DNA of 48,066 bases from Acidobacteriota bacterium (GTDB taxonomy: Bacteria > Acidobacteriota > Blastocatellia > Pyrinomonadales > Pyrinomonadaceae), in NCBI GenBank assembly GCA_003223935.1, contig QHXQ01000047.1:1-48066 (forward strand). The letters run 5' to 3'. Position 1 is the stretch's first letter, and the number at the start of each line of letters is the position of its first letter. Of the stretch, positions 41,265-48,066 are shown piece by piece. Both the position numbers and the translations under genes were made by a program. The notes under the pieces are model-generated. The model had not been told where the DNA came from and searched no databases. It worked only from the letters and a program-made list of their open reading frames with translations.

Positions 41265-42671
41265 ATGACACGCTCGCTCCTGCTCTCTCTGTTCGACGAC
41301 GTGGAGCGCCGGCCGCTGACGGTCTCGGAGTTGACCTCACAGGTGCGCGGCGCGCTGGAGAACCGTTTTGCGTCCGTCTGGGTCGAGGGCGAGATTTCCA
41401 ACTTCAAGGCGCACACTTCGGGGCACTGGTACTTCACGATCAAAGATGAAGGCGCACAACTGCGCGCGACCTGCTTTCGCGGCATCAATCGCGCGATCCG
41501 TTTTCGTCCCGCCGACGGTTTGCAGGTGCGCGTGCGCGGGCGGCTGACGGTCTATGAGCCGCGCGGCGATTACGAATTGATCGTCGAAGGACTCGACCCC
41601 GTAGGCGCGGGCGCACTGCGCGTGGCGTTTGAGCAGTTGCGCGCGCGGCTGGCGGCGGAAGGTCTGTTTGACGAAGCGTTGAAGCGCCCGCTGCCGCTCT
41701 TGCCGCGAAGGGTCGGCGTGGTCACGTCGCCGACCGGCGCAGCCTTGCGCGACATCTTGCACGTCTTGACGCGCCGCACGCGCACAGTCAATGTCATCGT
41801 TGCGCCGACGCGCGTGCAAGGCGCAGGCGCGTCCCGCGAGATCGCGCGCGCGATTGCGCTCTTGAACGCGCACCATCGCGCGGCGCTCGCCGCCGGACAA
41901 TTCGACGAAACGATTGATGCGATCATCGTCGGGCGCGGCGGCGGCTCGGTTGAAGACCTGTGGGCGTTCAACGAAGAGGAGGTCGCGCGCGCGATTCGCG
42001 CTTCGCAGATTCCGGTCATCTCTGCCATTGGACACGAGACCGACGTGACCATCGCGGACTTCGCGGCGGACGTGCGCGCTGCTACGCCTTCGGCTGCGGC
42101 AGAGATCGTCGCCGCACGTGAAGATGAAGTGAGCGAATTCGTCCTTGCGCGCACGCGCGATCTCTGGCGCGCGATCAAGTATCGTCTGCTCGCAGACAAG
42201 ACACGCGTGCAAGATGCGGCGATGTCTTACGGCTTCGACGAAGTGCGCGAGCGGCTGCGCGCGTTGAATGAGGAGACGAGCGCGGCGACGCGGCGACTTG
42301 AACAGTTGATGGCGCGCGCAAGTGAACGTGCGCGGCGGCGTTTGGAGAGCGCGGTGCGGCGGCTGTCGCCGACGCGTGCGAGCGCGCGTGCTTCGGATGC
42401 GCGCGGGCGTTTGATCGCGGCGCGGGCGGCCCTGCAAGCGAACATCGCAACGCACGTGGACGACGCGCGGGCGCGGCTCGAAGTTGCGGTCGCGCAACTC
42501 GCCGCGCTCTCGCCGCTCGACGTGCTCAAGCGCGGCTATGCGCTCGCGGAAGATGAAACGGGGCGCACGCTGCGTTGGGCGCAAGCCGTCAAGCGCGGCG
42601 AGCGCGTGCGTGTGCGGCTCGCGCGCGGTGTGTTGCGTTGTCGCGTCGAAGATGTGGAGGACGAAGTTTGA
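41265..42671 (+). CDS. xseA: Exodeoxyribonuclease VII large subunit
   Basis: Large catalytic subunit of the bidirectional single-strand exonuclease ExoVII (468 aa), cytosolic, involved in mismatch and damage repair. N-terminal OB fold: VWVEGEISNFKAHTSGHWYF and DGLQVRVRGRLTVYEPRGDY. Catalytic core: VGVVTSPTGAALRDILHVL, IIVGRGGGSVEDLWAFNEEE, VISAIGHETDVTIADFAADV and RAATPSAAAEIV, all intact. Long coiled-coil region about 280-400, then SPLDVLKRGYALAEDETG, where the small subunit binds. The stop overlaps the ATG of the next gene (TGATG). Confidence 0.97.
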   Translation: MTRSLLLSLFDDVERRPLTVSELTSQVRGALENRFASVWVEGEISNFKAHTSGHWYFTIKDEGAQLRATCFRGINRAIRFRPADGLQVRVRGRLTVYEPRGDYELIVEGLDPVGAGALRVAFEQLRARLAAEGLFDEALKRPLPLLPRRVGVVTSPTGAALRDILHVLTRRTRTVNVIVAPTRVQGAGASREIARAIALLNAHHRAALAAGQFDETIDAIIVGRGGGSVEDLWAFNEEEVARAIRASQIPVISAIGHETDVTIADFAADVRAATPSAAAEIVAAREDEVSEFVLARTRDLWRAIKYRLLADKTRVQDAAMSYGFDEVRERLRALNEETSAATRRLEQLMARASERARRRLESAVRRLSPTRASARASDARGRLIAARAALQANIATHVDDARARLEVAVAQLAALSPLDVLKRGYALAEDETGRTLRWAQAVKRGERVRVRLARGVLRCRVEDVEDEV

Positions 42672-43441
42672 TGTCCACAGTGCCGGGCGAGAAGAGCAAA
42701 CAACCGAAGCGCAGCCGCATCGTCGTCAATGTCGAGCAGCGACAGCAGACGCCGCAGCCGCAGCCGACGCGCAGTCAAGCGTCGCCACGCCGACCGCGCC
42801 GGTCTCGCCTGCGTAATCCGCGCCTGCTCGTGCCGCTCGGCATCATCGCGCTCGTCTTGCTTGCGCTAGTCACAGTTCCATATCTCTGGTGGCAGGCTTA
42901 CAAATCGAAGCCGGCTTACGCGCTCGCGCTTGTACTCGACGCCGCGCGCCGCGATGATACGCAAACCTTCGAGGCGCTCGTTGACGTGGATTCGGTCAGT
43001 CGCAGCCTCGTGCCGCAAGTGATCGATCAAATGCATAATCCGAACGGCCCGAACACGCTCGCGCCGCAAGTGCGCCGGCAGATCGAAGCGAACGCGGCGA
43101 TCCTTTTGCCCGGTGCACGCGATCAAATCCGCGCGACTTTGCTGACGCAGATCAGAGATGTGCTGGCGCGGAGCGGCGCGGCCGACGATTCGCTCGTCGT
43201 GCTTGCGCTCGGCGTGTCGCGCGTCGCAGAGATCAAGTCAGGCGAGGGCGCTGACGCGGACACAGCGGCGACCGCAACGCTTAGCGTCAACGGTCGCCCC
43301 GTTGAACTCGACCTGCGCCGCACTGATGAGCCGAACAACAGAACGAGCGACATACATTGGCGCGTTGTTGGCGTCAAGAGCGACGAACTCGCAGCACGCG
43401 CCGCCGAGACTTTGGCGCGCGTCTATCCGATGGGCAAGTGA
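42671..43441 (+). CDS. Hypothetical membrane protein between xseA and xseB
   Basis: 256 aa, unrecognised. The cytosolic N-terminus is Gln/Pro/Arg-rich (about residues 15-55), followed by a single membrane helix (LLVPLGIIALVLLALVTVPY) and a periplasmic domain beginning SKPAYALALVLDAARRDD, where residues resemble the DUF4878-type lumazine-like or NTF2-like folds often seen after single helices (speculative). Start by the overlap with the xseA stop. It separates two genes whose products form one complex, so it is part of the same operon but probably not functionally linked. A shorter start is possible. Confidence 0.75.
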   Translation: MSTVPGEKSKQPKRSRIVVNVEQRQQTPQPQPTRSQASPRRPRRSRLRNPRLLVPLGIIALVLLALVTVPYLWWQAYKSKPAYALALVLDAARRDDTQTFEALVDVDSVSRSLVPQVIDQMHNPNGPNTLAPQVRRQIEANAAILLPGARDQIRATLLTQIRDVLARSGAADDSLVVLALGVSRVAEIKSGEGADADTAATATLSVNGRPVELDLRRTDEPNNRTSDIHWRVVGVKSDELAARAAETLARVYPMGK

Positions 43442-43457
43442 GATAATTTGAACGACG

Positions 43458-43754
43458 ATGAGAACGAAGAAAGCAGAGACACAGGCGCAGACCTTTGAGG
43501 CGTCGCTGGCGGCGCTCGAACAGATCGTGCGTGAGTTGGAGCGGGGCGAGTTGCCGCTCGAACGAAGTCTTGAGTTGTTCGAGCAGGGCGTGCGGCTGTC
43601 GCGCGAGTGTCAAGAGCGTCTGCAAGCGGCGGAGCGGCGCATCGAAGTGCTGTTGCGCGATGGCGAGGGACGACCTGTGGTCGGCGCGTTCGACGAAGAT
43701 GAACTCACGCGGCTCACGACCGATGAGCGCGAAGATGATGAGACCGTCTTCTAA
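43458..43754 (+). CDS. xseB: Exodeoxyribonuclease VII small subunit
   Basis: Small helical subunit of ExoVII that stabilises the large subunit (98 aa). The family core is clear: [40 protein letters not shown] and [15 protein letters not shown] 25-residue acidic tail ([12 protein letters not shown], [18 protein letters not shown]) follows. It overlaps the start of the prenyl synthase gene by 17 nt, as in many genomes where xseB precedes ispA. 16 bp downstream of the hypothetical membrane gene. Confidence 0.95.
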   Translation: MRTKKAETQAQTFEASLAALEQIVRELERGELPLERSLELFEQGVRLSRECQERLQAAERRIEVLLRDGEGRPVVGAFDEDELTRLTTDEREDDETVF

Positions 43755-44661
43755 CATATACCCGCCACAGGCGCGGGTTGATGTGGGCGCATTCCTCGCG
43801 CGCGTACGCGAGTTGGTGGACGAGCAACTCGACCTGCTCGTGCCCGCAGAGTCGGCTGCGCCAGAGGAAGTGCATGCGGCGATGCGTTGGAGTCTGTTTG
43901 CGGGCGGCAAGCGGCTGCGCCCGGCGCTCGTCGTCGCGGCGGGCGAGACCTGCGGCGCGGACGTAGAACATCTACTCACAACCGCGTGCGCTTACGAACT
44001 GATTCATACCTACTCGCTCATCCACGACGACTTGCCTGCAATGGACGACGACGACTTGCGGCGTGGTCGCCCGACGTGTCACGTCGAATTCGGTGAAGCC
44101 ACGGCCATCCTCGCGGGCGATGCGCTGCAAGCGCTAGCGTTTCAGATCATCGCCGAGGATGAAGCGCTGAGAAATGCGGTGCGCACCCGGCTCATCGCCG
44201 AGTTGGCGCGCGCCGCCGGGACGCCCGTCGGCATGGTCGCGGGGCAAGCGTTCGATCTTGCAGCCGAAGAGCGCGAGGTTGACGACGCAGAACTCGAAGC
44301 GATTCACCAGCACAAGACCGGCGCGCTCATCACGGCCGCCGCCCGCGCCGGCGCGCATATCGCGGAGGCCAACAAAATCAAACTCGCCGTGATCACCGCT
44401 TACGCTGAACACCTCGGCTTACTCTTTCAAATCACCGACGACTTGCTCGATGTAACCTCGACGGCCGCCGACTTAGGCAAGACGCCCGGCAAAGACGCGC
44501 GCGCGCGCAAGGCCACATATCCGGCGCTCTATGGGCTTGAAGCCGCGCGCGCGCGTGCGCGCCTCGTCTATATGCGGGCGCTGGGCGCGCTCGATCAGAC
44601 CGCGCACCCGACCGTCATGCTGCGGGCGCTCGCGCGCTTCATTCTTGAGCGGCAGGCTTAA
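43738..44661 (+). CDS. ispA: Polyprenyl synthetase (farnesyl/geranylgeranyl diphosphate synthase)
   Basis: Cytosolic trans-prenyltransferase condensing IPP with allylic diphosphates (307 aa). [24 protein letters not shown] with DDxxxx[20 protein letters not shown], and [15 protein letters not shown] are intact; [12 protein letters not shown] is typical of short-chain IspA-type enzymes (FPP/GGPP). The residue before FARM is a Ser/Leu rather than a bulky blocking pair, so chain length is not decided. The chosen ATG at 43738 overlaps xseB by 17 nt. Its 3' end overlaps the convergent peroxiredoxin gene by 4 nt. Product may feed the double FAD prenyl reductase-like enzyme (inference). Confidence 0.93.
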   Translation: MRPSSNIYPPQARVDVGAFLARVRELVDEQLDLLVPAESAAPEEVHAAMRWSLFAGGKRLRPALVVAAGETCGADVEHLLTTACAYELIHTYSLIHDDLPAMDDDDLRRGRPTCHVEFGEATAILAGDALQALAFQIIAEDEALRNAVRTRLIAELARAAGTPVGMVAGQAFDLAAEEREVDDAELEAIHQHKTGALITAAARAGAHIAEANKIKLAVITAYAEHLGLLFQITDDLLDVTSTAADLGKTPGKDARARKATYPALYGLEAARARARLVYMRALGALDQTAHPTVMLRALARFILERQA

Positions 44662-45116
44662 TCACGAAAAGCTGCGAGCACTTCGTCGGCGTGCTGTTCG
44701 ACGTTGACCTTGTCGAAGACTTTTTTGATCTTGCCTTCCTTGTCAATCAGAAACGTCTTGCGCTCCACGCCCATGTACGTCTGGTCGCCGCGCTGTTTCT
44801 CGCCATAGACGCCGTAAGCCGCCGCGACCTTGTGGTCTGTGTCCGCGAGCAGCGTGAACGGCAGTCTGTACTTCGCCGCGAACGCTTGATGCGACGCCTC
44901 ATCATCAAGCGAAACGCCGAGCACCTTGATGCCTTCCTGTTGATAGACGTCGTGCGCATCGCGGAACGAGCAAGCCTCTTTCGTGCAACCCGGCGTGTCG
45001 TCCTTCGGATAGAAATAGAGCACCACGTTCTGGCCGCGCAAATCTGACAACTTTAGCTCATTGCCTTGTTCGTCGCGCGCCGTGAAATCGGGCGCAGTAT
45101 CGCCTGCTTGCAGCAT
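44658..45116 (-). CDS. bcp: Thiol peroxidase, BCP/PrxQ type
   Basis: Cytosolic thioredoxin-dependent peroxiredoxin of the BCP/PrxQ group (152 aa). Catalytic motif DDTPGCTKEACSFRD: peroxidatic Cys in PGCT and resolving Cys five residues on, the usual arrangement. GDTAPDFTARDEQGNELKLS and TFLIDKEGKIKKVF complete the family profile. The ATG at 45116 has GGAGG 8 nt upstream; the frame continues to 45197 but those residues are not family-like. It overlaps the ispA end by 4 nt, convergently. Confidence 0.95.
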   Translation of the reverse strand: MLQAGDTAPDFTARDEQGNELKLSDLRGQNVVLYFYPKDDTPGCTKEACSFRDAHDVYQQEGIKVLGVSLDDEASHQAFAAKYRLPFTLLADTDHKVAAAYGVYGEKQRGDQTYMGVERKTFLIDKEGKIKKVFDKVNVEQHADEVLAAFRD

Positions 45117-45209
45117 CGTTCGATCCTCCGTCTGTTGTGATGAGAAGATTGCACCGCGCATGTTAGCACGAAGCGCACGCTGAAGCTGAAGGCGCACGTT
45201 TTTGCGCCT

Positions 45210-46019
45210 TCACACTTCGGCAATGGGTTGCGCTAGAGTCGCGGTCTTCTGCATCGCGCGCAAAGGGTCAGGCATGAAGGAGGTCAAGTGGAAGTTGGCG
45301 GTGTGGCCGTCGGGGAAGGATTGATAAAGAATCAGGTCGGGCAGTTGCAGACAACTGAGCGGCGAGGTGTCGGAGAAACCTGTGTCGAGGCCGATGGCGC
45401 TGTGTGAGATGTAAATGCCGTGCCGGCCGATGCGCCCGCGCAAGGGCAGCAAGGGCACGGGCGTGTGGCCGAAGACGCAGGGCTTGCCCGTGTAGTGTTT
45501 GAAGAAGTTTTGATCGCGCGCCCAGAGCAAAGTTTGTGCGGGCGTGTCGCGCGGATGTTGGTCGGCCTTGAGACCCGCATGGACATAGAGCGCGTACTCG
45601 TCTTCGTGCCAGAGCGGCAACCCGCGCAAGAACTCTAGGTGCGCGGGCGGCACGGCCTCGTTGAAGGTCTGCCGCAGTTTGACGAAGTCATGCTCGGTGC
45701 GAATCTGTATGGCCGCGCCCGTGTATTGTCGAATTGTCTGTTCGCTGCCGACGGCGACGTGCAGCCAGAGCAGTTCGCCTTTGTCCGCGAAATCAAGCAG
45801 CATCTGCTCGTGATTGCCGCGCAGACAGAGAACGCGATCTGGCTGCGCTTGTTGGAGCGCGAGCACATCTGCGACGACGCCGGGAATCTCTTCGCCGCGA
45901 TCTACGAGGTCGCCCAAGAGCACAAGCATGTCGCGCTCGCCGTCGCGCGGGATCAACTCAAGCAACTGTCTGAGTTGGGCGCGGCGGCCGTGCACGTCGC
46001 CGATGACGTAGGTCTTCAT
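45210..46019 (-). CDS. Metallophosphatase (PPP family Ser/Thr phosphatase or ApaH-like)
   Basis: Binuclear metal phosphatase, cytosolic, 269 aa. The metal ligands are all present: GDVHGRRAQLRQLL (GDxHG), VLLGDLVDRGEEI (GDxxDRG), CLRGNHEQMLLDF (GNHE), then HAGLKADQHP and FGHTPVP (GH). This pattern fits the PPP family of protein phosphatases, but bacterial members also hydrolyse Ap4A. Its ATG overlaps the stop of the Ser/Thr kinase gene (ATGA), so kinase and phosphatase are translated as a pair; reversal of phosphorylation by the kinase is the likely role. Confidence 0.9.
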   Translation of the reverse strand: MKTYVIGDVHGRRAQLRQLLELIPRDGERDMLVLLGDLVDRGEEIPGVVADVLALQQAQPDRVLCLRGNHEQMLLDFADKGELLWLHVAVGSEQTIRQYTGAAIQIRTEHDFVKLRQTFNEAVPPAHLEFLRGLPLWHEDEYALYVHAGLKADQHPRDTPAQTLLWARDQNFFKHYTGKPCVFGHTPVPLLPLRGRIGRHGIYISHSAIGLDTGFSDTSPLSCLQLPDLILYQSFPDGHTANFHLTSFMPDPLRAMQKTATLAQPIAEV

Positions 46020-48066
46020 GCGCTCGCTCTTGCTTCAGATTGCGCCTGCGCGATGCGGGCCATGAGCGCGCGAAAGCGTTCGTCGGCGCGCAAACCAGCC
46101 CACACAGGATTGGCCTCAAACCATGGCAGGTTCTCATTGCCGATGTCAATGGCGCGCTCCAGCCACTCGAACGCTTCGTCCCTCATGCCTTCGAGCGCGT
46201 AGGCGGAAGCCAGCCAGTAGGGCGCGTCGTGGTCTGCGTCGGCCAATTGCTTGACGCGGTCGGTCAACTGCGCGCGGGCCTCTTCGTGCCGGCCCAACAT
46301 CGAGAGGGCGATGGCGAGGTGCGGACGGATGCCGTCCATCTCTGGATGGCTCTGGAGCACGCCTTCTAAGATCGCGACGGCCTTTTCGGGTTCGCCTTGC
46401 CGGTAGTGCCAGACGGCGGTGAAGGTTCTAATCAATGGATGATCAGGCTCGACGGCCGCGCCCTGTTGCAGTTCGAGCAAAGCATCTGCGTAGCGACCTT
46501 GATACATAAAGACGCGCGCGCGGTTGTAGCTGACGACGACGCGCTCGTTCGGATTCAAGCGCAGCATTCGTTCGAGACTGCGCAAGGCTCTATCGTACTG
46601 CCCGTCGAGCCGGTAAAAGTAGGCGCTGATGAAATGCACGCCGACATCGTTCGGCGCTTCATGCCGCAGCCGCTCGACCTCCGCGCGCGCCTGCGCGCGT
46701 TCGCCGCGCCAGAGATAGATGAAGATCATGTGCATGCGCGCTTCGTTATTTTTCGGATCGAGCGCGAGTCCTTTGTTGAACTCCTCTTCGGCACGGTCGT
46801 AATCGTCCGCATCGCCCATCGCCTTGATGACGCGGTTCGCATAGCAACCGCCAAGCGCACAATGCGCGAGCGCGAAATCTGGATCAAGCTCGAGGGCGCG
46901 TTTGAAGTGTGCGATGGCGGCTTCGACATCTTCATTGGCGAGCGTGTGATAGATATAGCGCCCCATCGCGTCGCGCCCGCGCAGGTACTCTTCGTAAGCT
47001 TCGGCGTTGTCGCTCGCGCGTTGCGCGAGGCCGTCTTTCTCGTCGGGCGTCAACTCAAGCCGCAAGCCTGCGACGATGTGCTCCGCGATCATGTCCTGCA
47101 CAGCGATCAGGTCTGCGGCCGAAGCGTCAATGCGATCACTCCACAACAGATCGCCCGTCTCCACGTCGAGCAGTTGCGCATTGACCCTGAGCTTATCGCC
47201 CGCGCGCAGGAAGTTTGCGGACAAGACTGCGCCGACGCTCATCTCGCGCCCAGCCTCGCGCGGGTCAACCTGCTGCCCTTGATACTTCACGATGAGCGAA
47301 CTGGGGCGCACGATGAGCGAGCGCAGACGCGCCAGTTCTGTGATGACCGCATCGGCGAGCGAGAACTCGTAGAAGCTGACCGCAGGGTCGCCGCTCAGAT
47401 TACGAAACGGCAGAATGGCGATTGACTTCTGCCCGTCGGGCACGCTCGTCTGCGGCGTATCGTCAACGGGACTGCCGGAGACGACGCCGCTCGTCGTCGT
47501 TGTGCTGGCGGCGGGCGGCTGTGAACTGGTCTCGCCCGTTCCCGTTATGTTGCGCAGCCAACGCTTGAAGGTGCGCCCGAAGGTGGACGTCTGTTGATGA
47601 CGCGGCGCGACGGGCGCGAACGTGTCTTCAATTGATTGCCCGCCGCCCGCCAACACTTCGCGCAGGACAGCGCGCAGGTCGTCGCGCATCTCAGCCATTC
47701 GTTGATAACGGTCGGCCGGTTTTTTAGCGAGCGCGCGGTCGAGTATCTGCTGCACGCGCGGCGGCGCGTCCTGCCGGTAGTCGCTGACGGGGTGCGGTGT
47801 GTCGTGCAGCACAGCGTAACGCACTTCGACACTCGTCTTGCCCTGAAACGGCCAGATGCCCGTGAGCATCTCGTAGAGCAAGACGCCGGTCGAAAAAATA
47901 TCTGCGCGATGATCCACGCGCCCGCCCGTGGCTTGTTCGGGCGCAGCGTAGGTGGCCGTGCCGTAAGGGATGCCGAGTTCGGTCAGGTGCATGTCGGATT
48001 TGTCCGCGCCGCTCTCGTCCGTCAGCTTGGCCAAACCGAAGTCGAGAATCTTGGCCATGCCGTTCT
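46016..48066 (-). CDS. Ser/Thr protein kinase with TolB-N-like domain and C-terminal TPRs (5' partial)
   Basis: Runs off the right edge; the kinase N-lobe and catalytic loop are outside. Visible first is AKILDFGLAKLTDES (DFG), then the activation segment GIPYGTATYAAPEQATGG and DIFSTGVLLYEMLTGIWPFQ. A low-complexity linker of about 70 residues (Ser/Thr/Pro) follows, then SIAILPFRNLSGDPAVSFYE, typical of FlgO/TolB-N-like sensor domains, and at least five TPRs beginning IAHFKRALELDPDFALAHCA and continuing RALRSLERMLRLNPNERVVV to the C-terminus. No transmembrane helix, so likely cytosolic. The frame is open to base 48066. Stop overlaps the phosphatase start (ATGA). Confidence 0.93.
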   Translation of the reverse strand, partial: NGMAKILDFGLAKLTDESGADKSDMHLTELGIPYGTATYAAPEQATGGRVDHRADIFSTGVLLYEMLTGIWPFQGKTSVEVRYAVLHDTPHPVSDYRQDAPPRVQQILDRALAKKPADRYQRMAEMRDDLRAVLREVLAGGGQSIEDTFAPVAPRHQQTSTFGRTFKRWLRNITGTGETSSQPPAASTTTTSGVVSGSPVDDTPQTSVPDGQKSIAILPFRNLSGDPAVSFYEFSLADAVITELARLRSLIVRPSSLIVKYQGQQVDPREAGREMSVGAVLSANFLRAGDKLRVNAQLLDVETGDLLWSDRIDASAADLIAVQDMIAEHIVAGLRLELTPDEKDGLAQRASDNAEAYEEYLRGRDAMGRYIYHTLANEDVEAAIAHFKRALELDPDFALAHCALGGCYANRVIKAMGDADDYDRAEEEFNKGLALDPKNNEARMHMIFIYLWRGERAQARAEVERLRHEAPNDVGVHFISAYFYRLDGQYDRALRSLERMLRLNPNERVVVSYNRARVFMYQGRYADALLELQQGAAVEPDHPLIRTFTAVWHYRQGEPEKAVAILEGVLQSHPEMDGIRPHLAIALSMLGRHEEARAQLTDRVKQLADADHDAPYWLASAYALEGMRDEAFEWLERAIDIGNENLPWFEANPVWAGLRADERFRALMARIAQAQSEARASA

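Noticed and set aside
41337..42584. Minus-strand open frame of about 415 codons opposite xseA
   Set aside because: xseA has complete conserved motifs; the antisense frame is Arg/His-rich low-complexity sequence.

Overview
The window is a GC-rich, densely packed chromosomal segment with no rRNA, tRNA, CRISPR array, transposase or integrase that I can see. Gene content points to Acidobacteriota, probably a Blastocatellia-like lineage: a secreted VWFA protein of the type common in acidobacteria (37938-39701), a Ser/Thr kinase fused to a TolB-N/TPR tail (46016-48066), an H+-pyrophosphatase with an extended N-terminus, a CstA carrier, and many intergenic hairpins built from short repeated units. 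The assignment rests on recalled family distribution, not on a marker gene.

Layout. 1-4.7 kb: end of a PduO-type cobalamin adenosyltransferase, a PhyH-like dioxygenase, YjbQ, a GAF histidine kinase, BioY and a double-domain universal stress protein. 4.8-12.6 kb: membrane transport and catabolism (HppA, CstA, a saccharopine/lysine dehydrogenase-like enzyme next to an APC permease). 12.8-16.1 kb: fatty acid hydroxylase-like protein, SDR, and two poorly characterised proteins. 16.2-25.2 kb has a sulfur theme: a rhodanese whose frame contains an in-frame TGA that I read as selenocysteine, an MBL-fold/double-rhodanese protein of persulfide dioxygenase type, and an sbp-permease-cysA sulfate uptake operon with a single permease gene. 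A tandem double FAD oxidoreductase (877 aa) lies among them.

25.3-32.5 kb is the most unusual part: seven tightly spaced minus-strand genes, each with a good Shine-Dalgarno sequence. They encode a nucleoside-phosphorylase-like protein, a propeller-like repeat protein, a protein with a histone-H1-like Lys/Ala tail, a DyP-type peroxidase, an H-type-lectin-like protein, an unknown protein, and a large Fe-S uracil-DNA-glycosylase-like protein. None has a signal peptide. I do not recognise this gene set as a described system. It is preceded by about 700 bp of relatively AT-rich DNA with no gene.

33.2-48 kb: a DUF445 membrane protein, a convergent pair of peptidoglycan enzymes (L,D-transpeptidase and M15 D,D-carboxypeptidase) sharing a bidirectional terminator, DinB, the VWFA protein, two tandem paralogous secreted proteins showing recent duplication or gene conversion, an xseA-(membrane protein)-xseB-ispA operon, a BCP peroxiredoxin, and a metallophosphatase overlapping the Ser/Thr kinase by 4 nt.

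A recurring feature is a set of intergenic inverted repeats (4.7, 9.5, 15.2, 16.2, 21.7, 23.0 and 36.1 kb). Most are built from iterated 6-8 nt units and abut or overlap stop codons.
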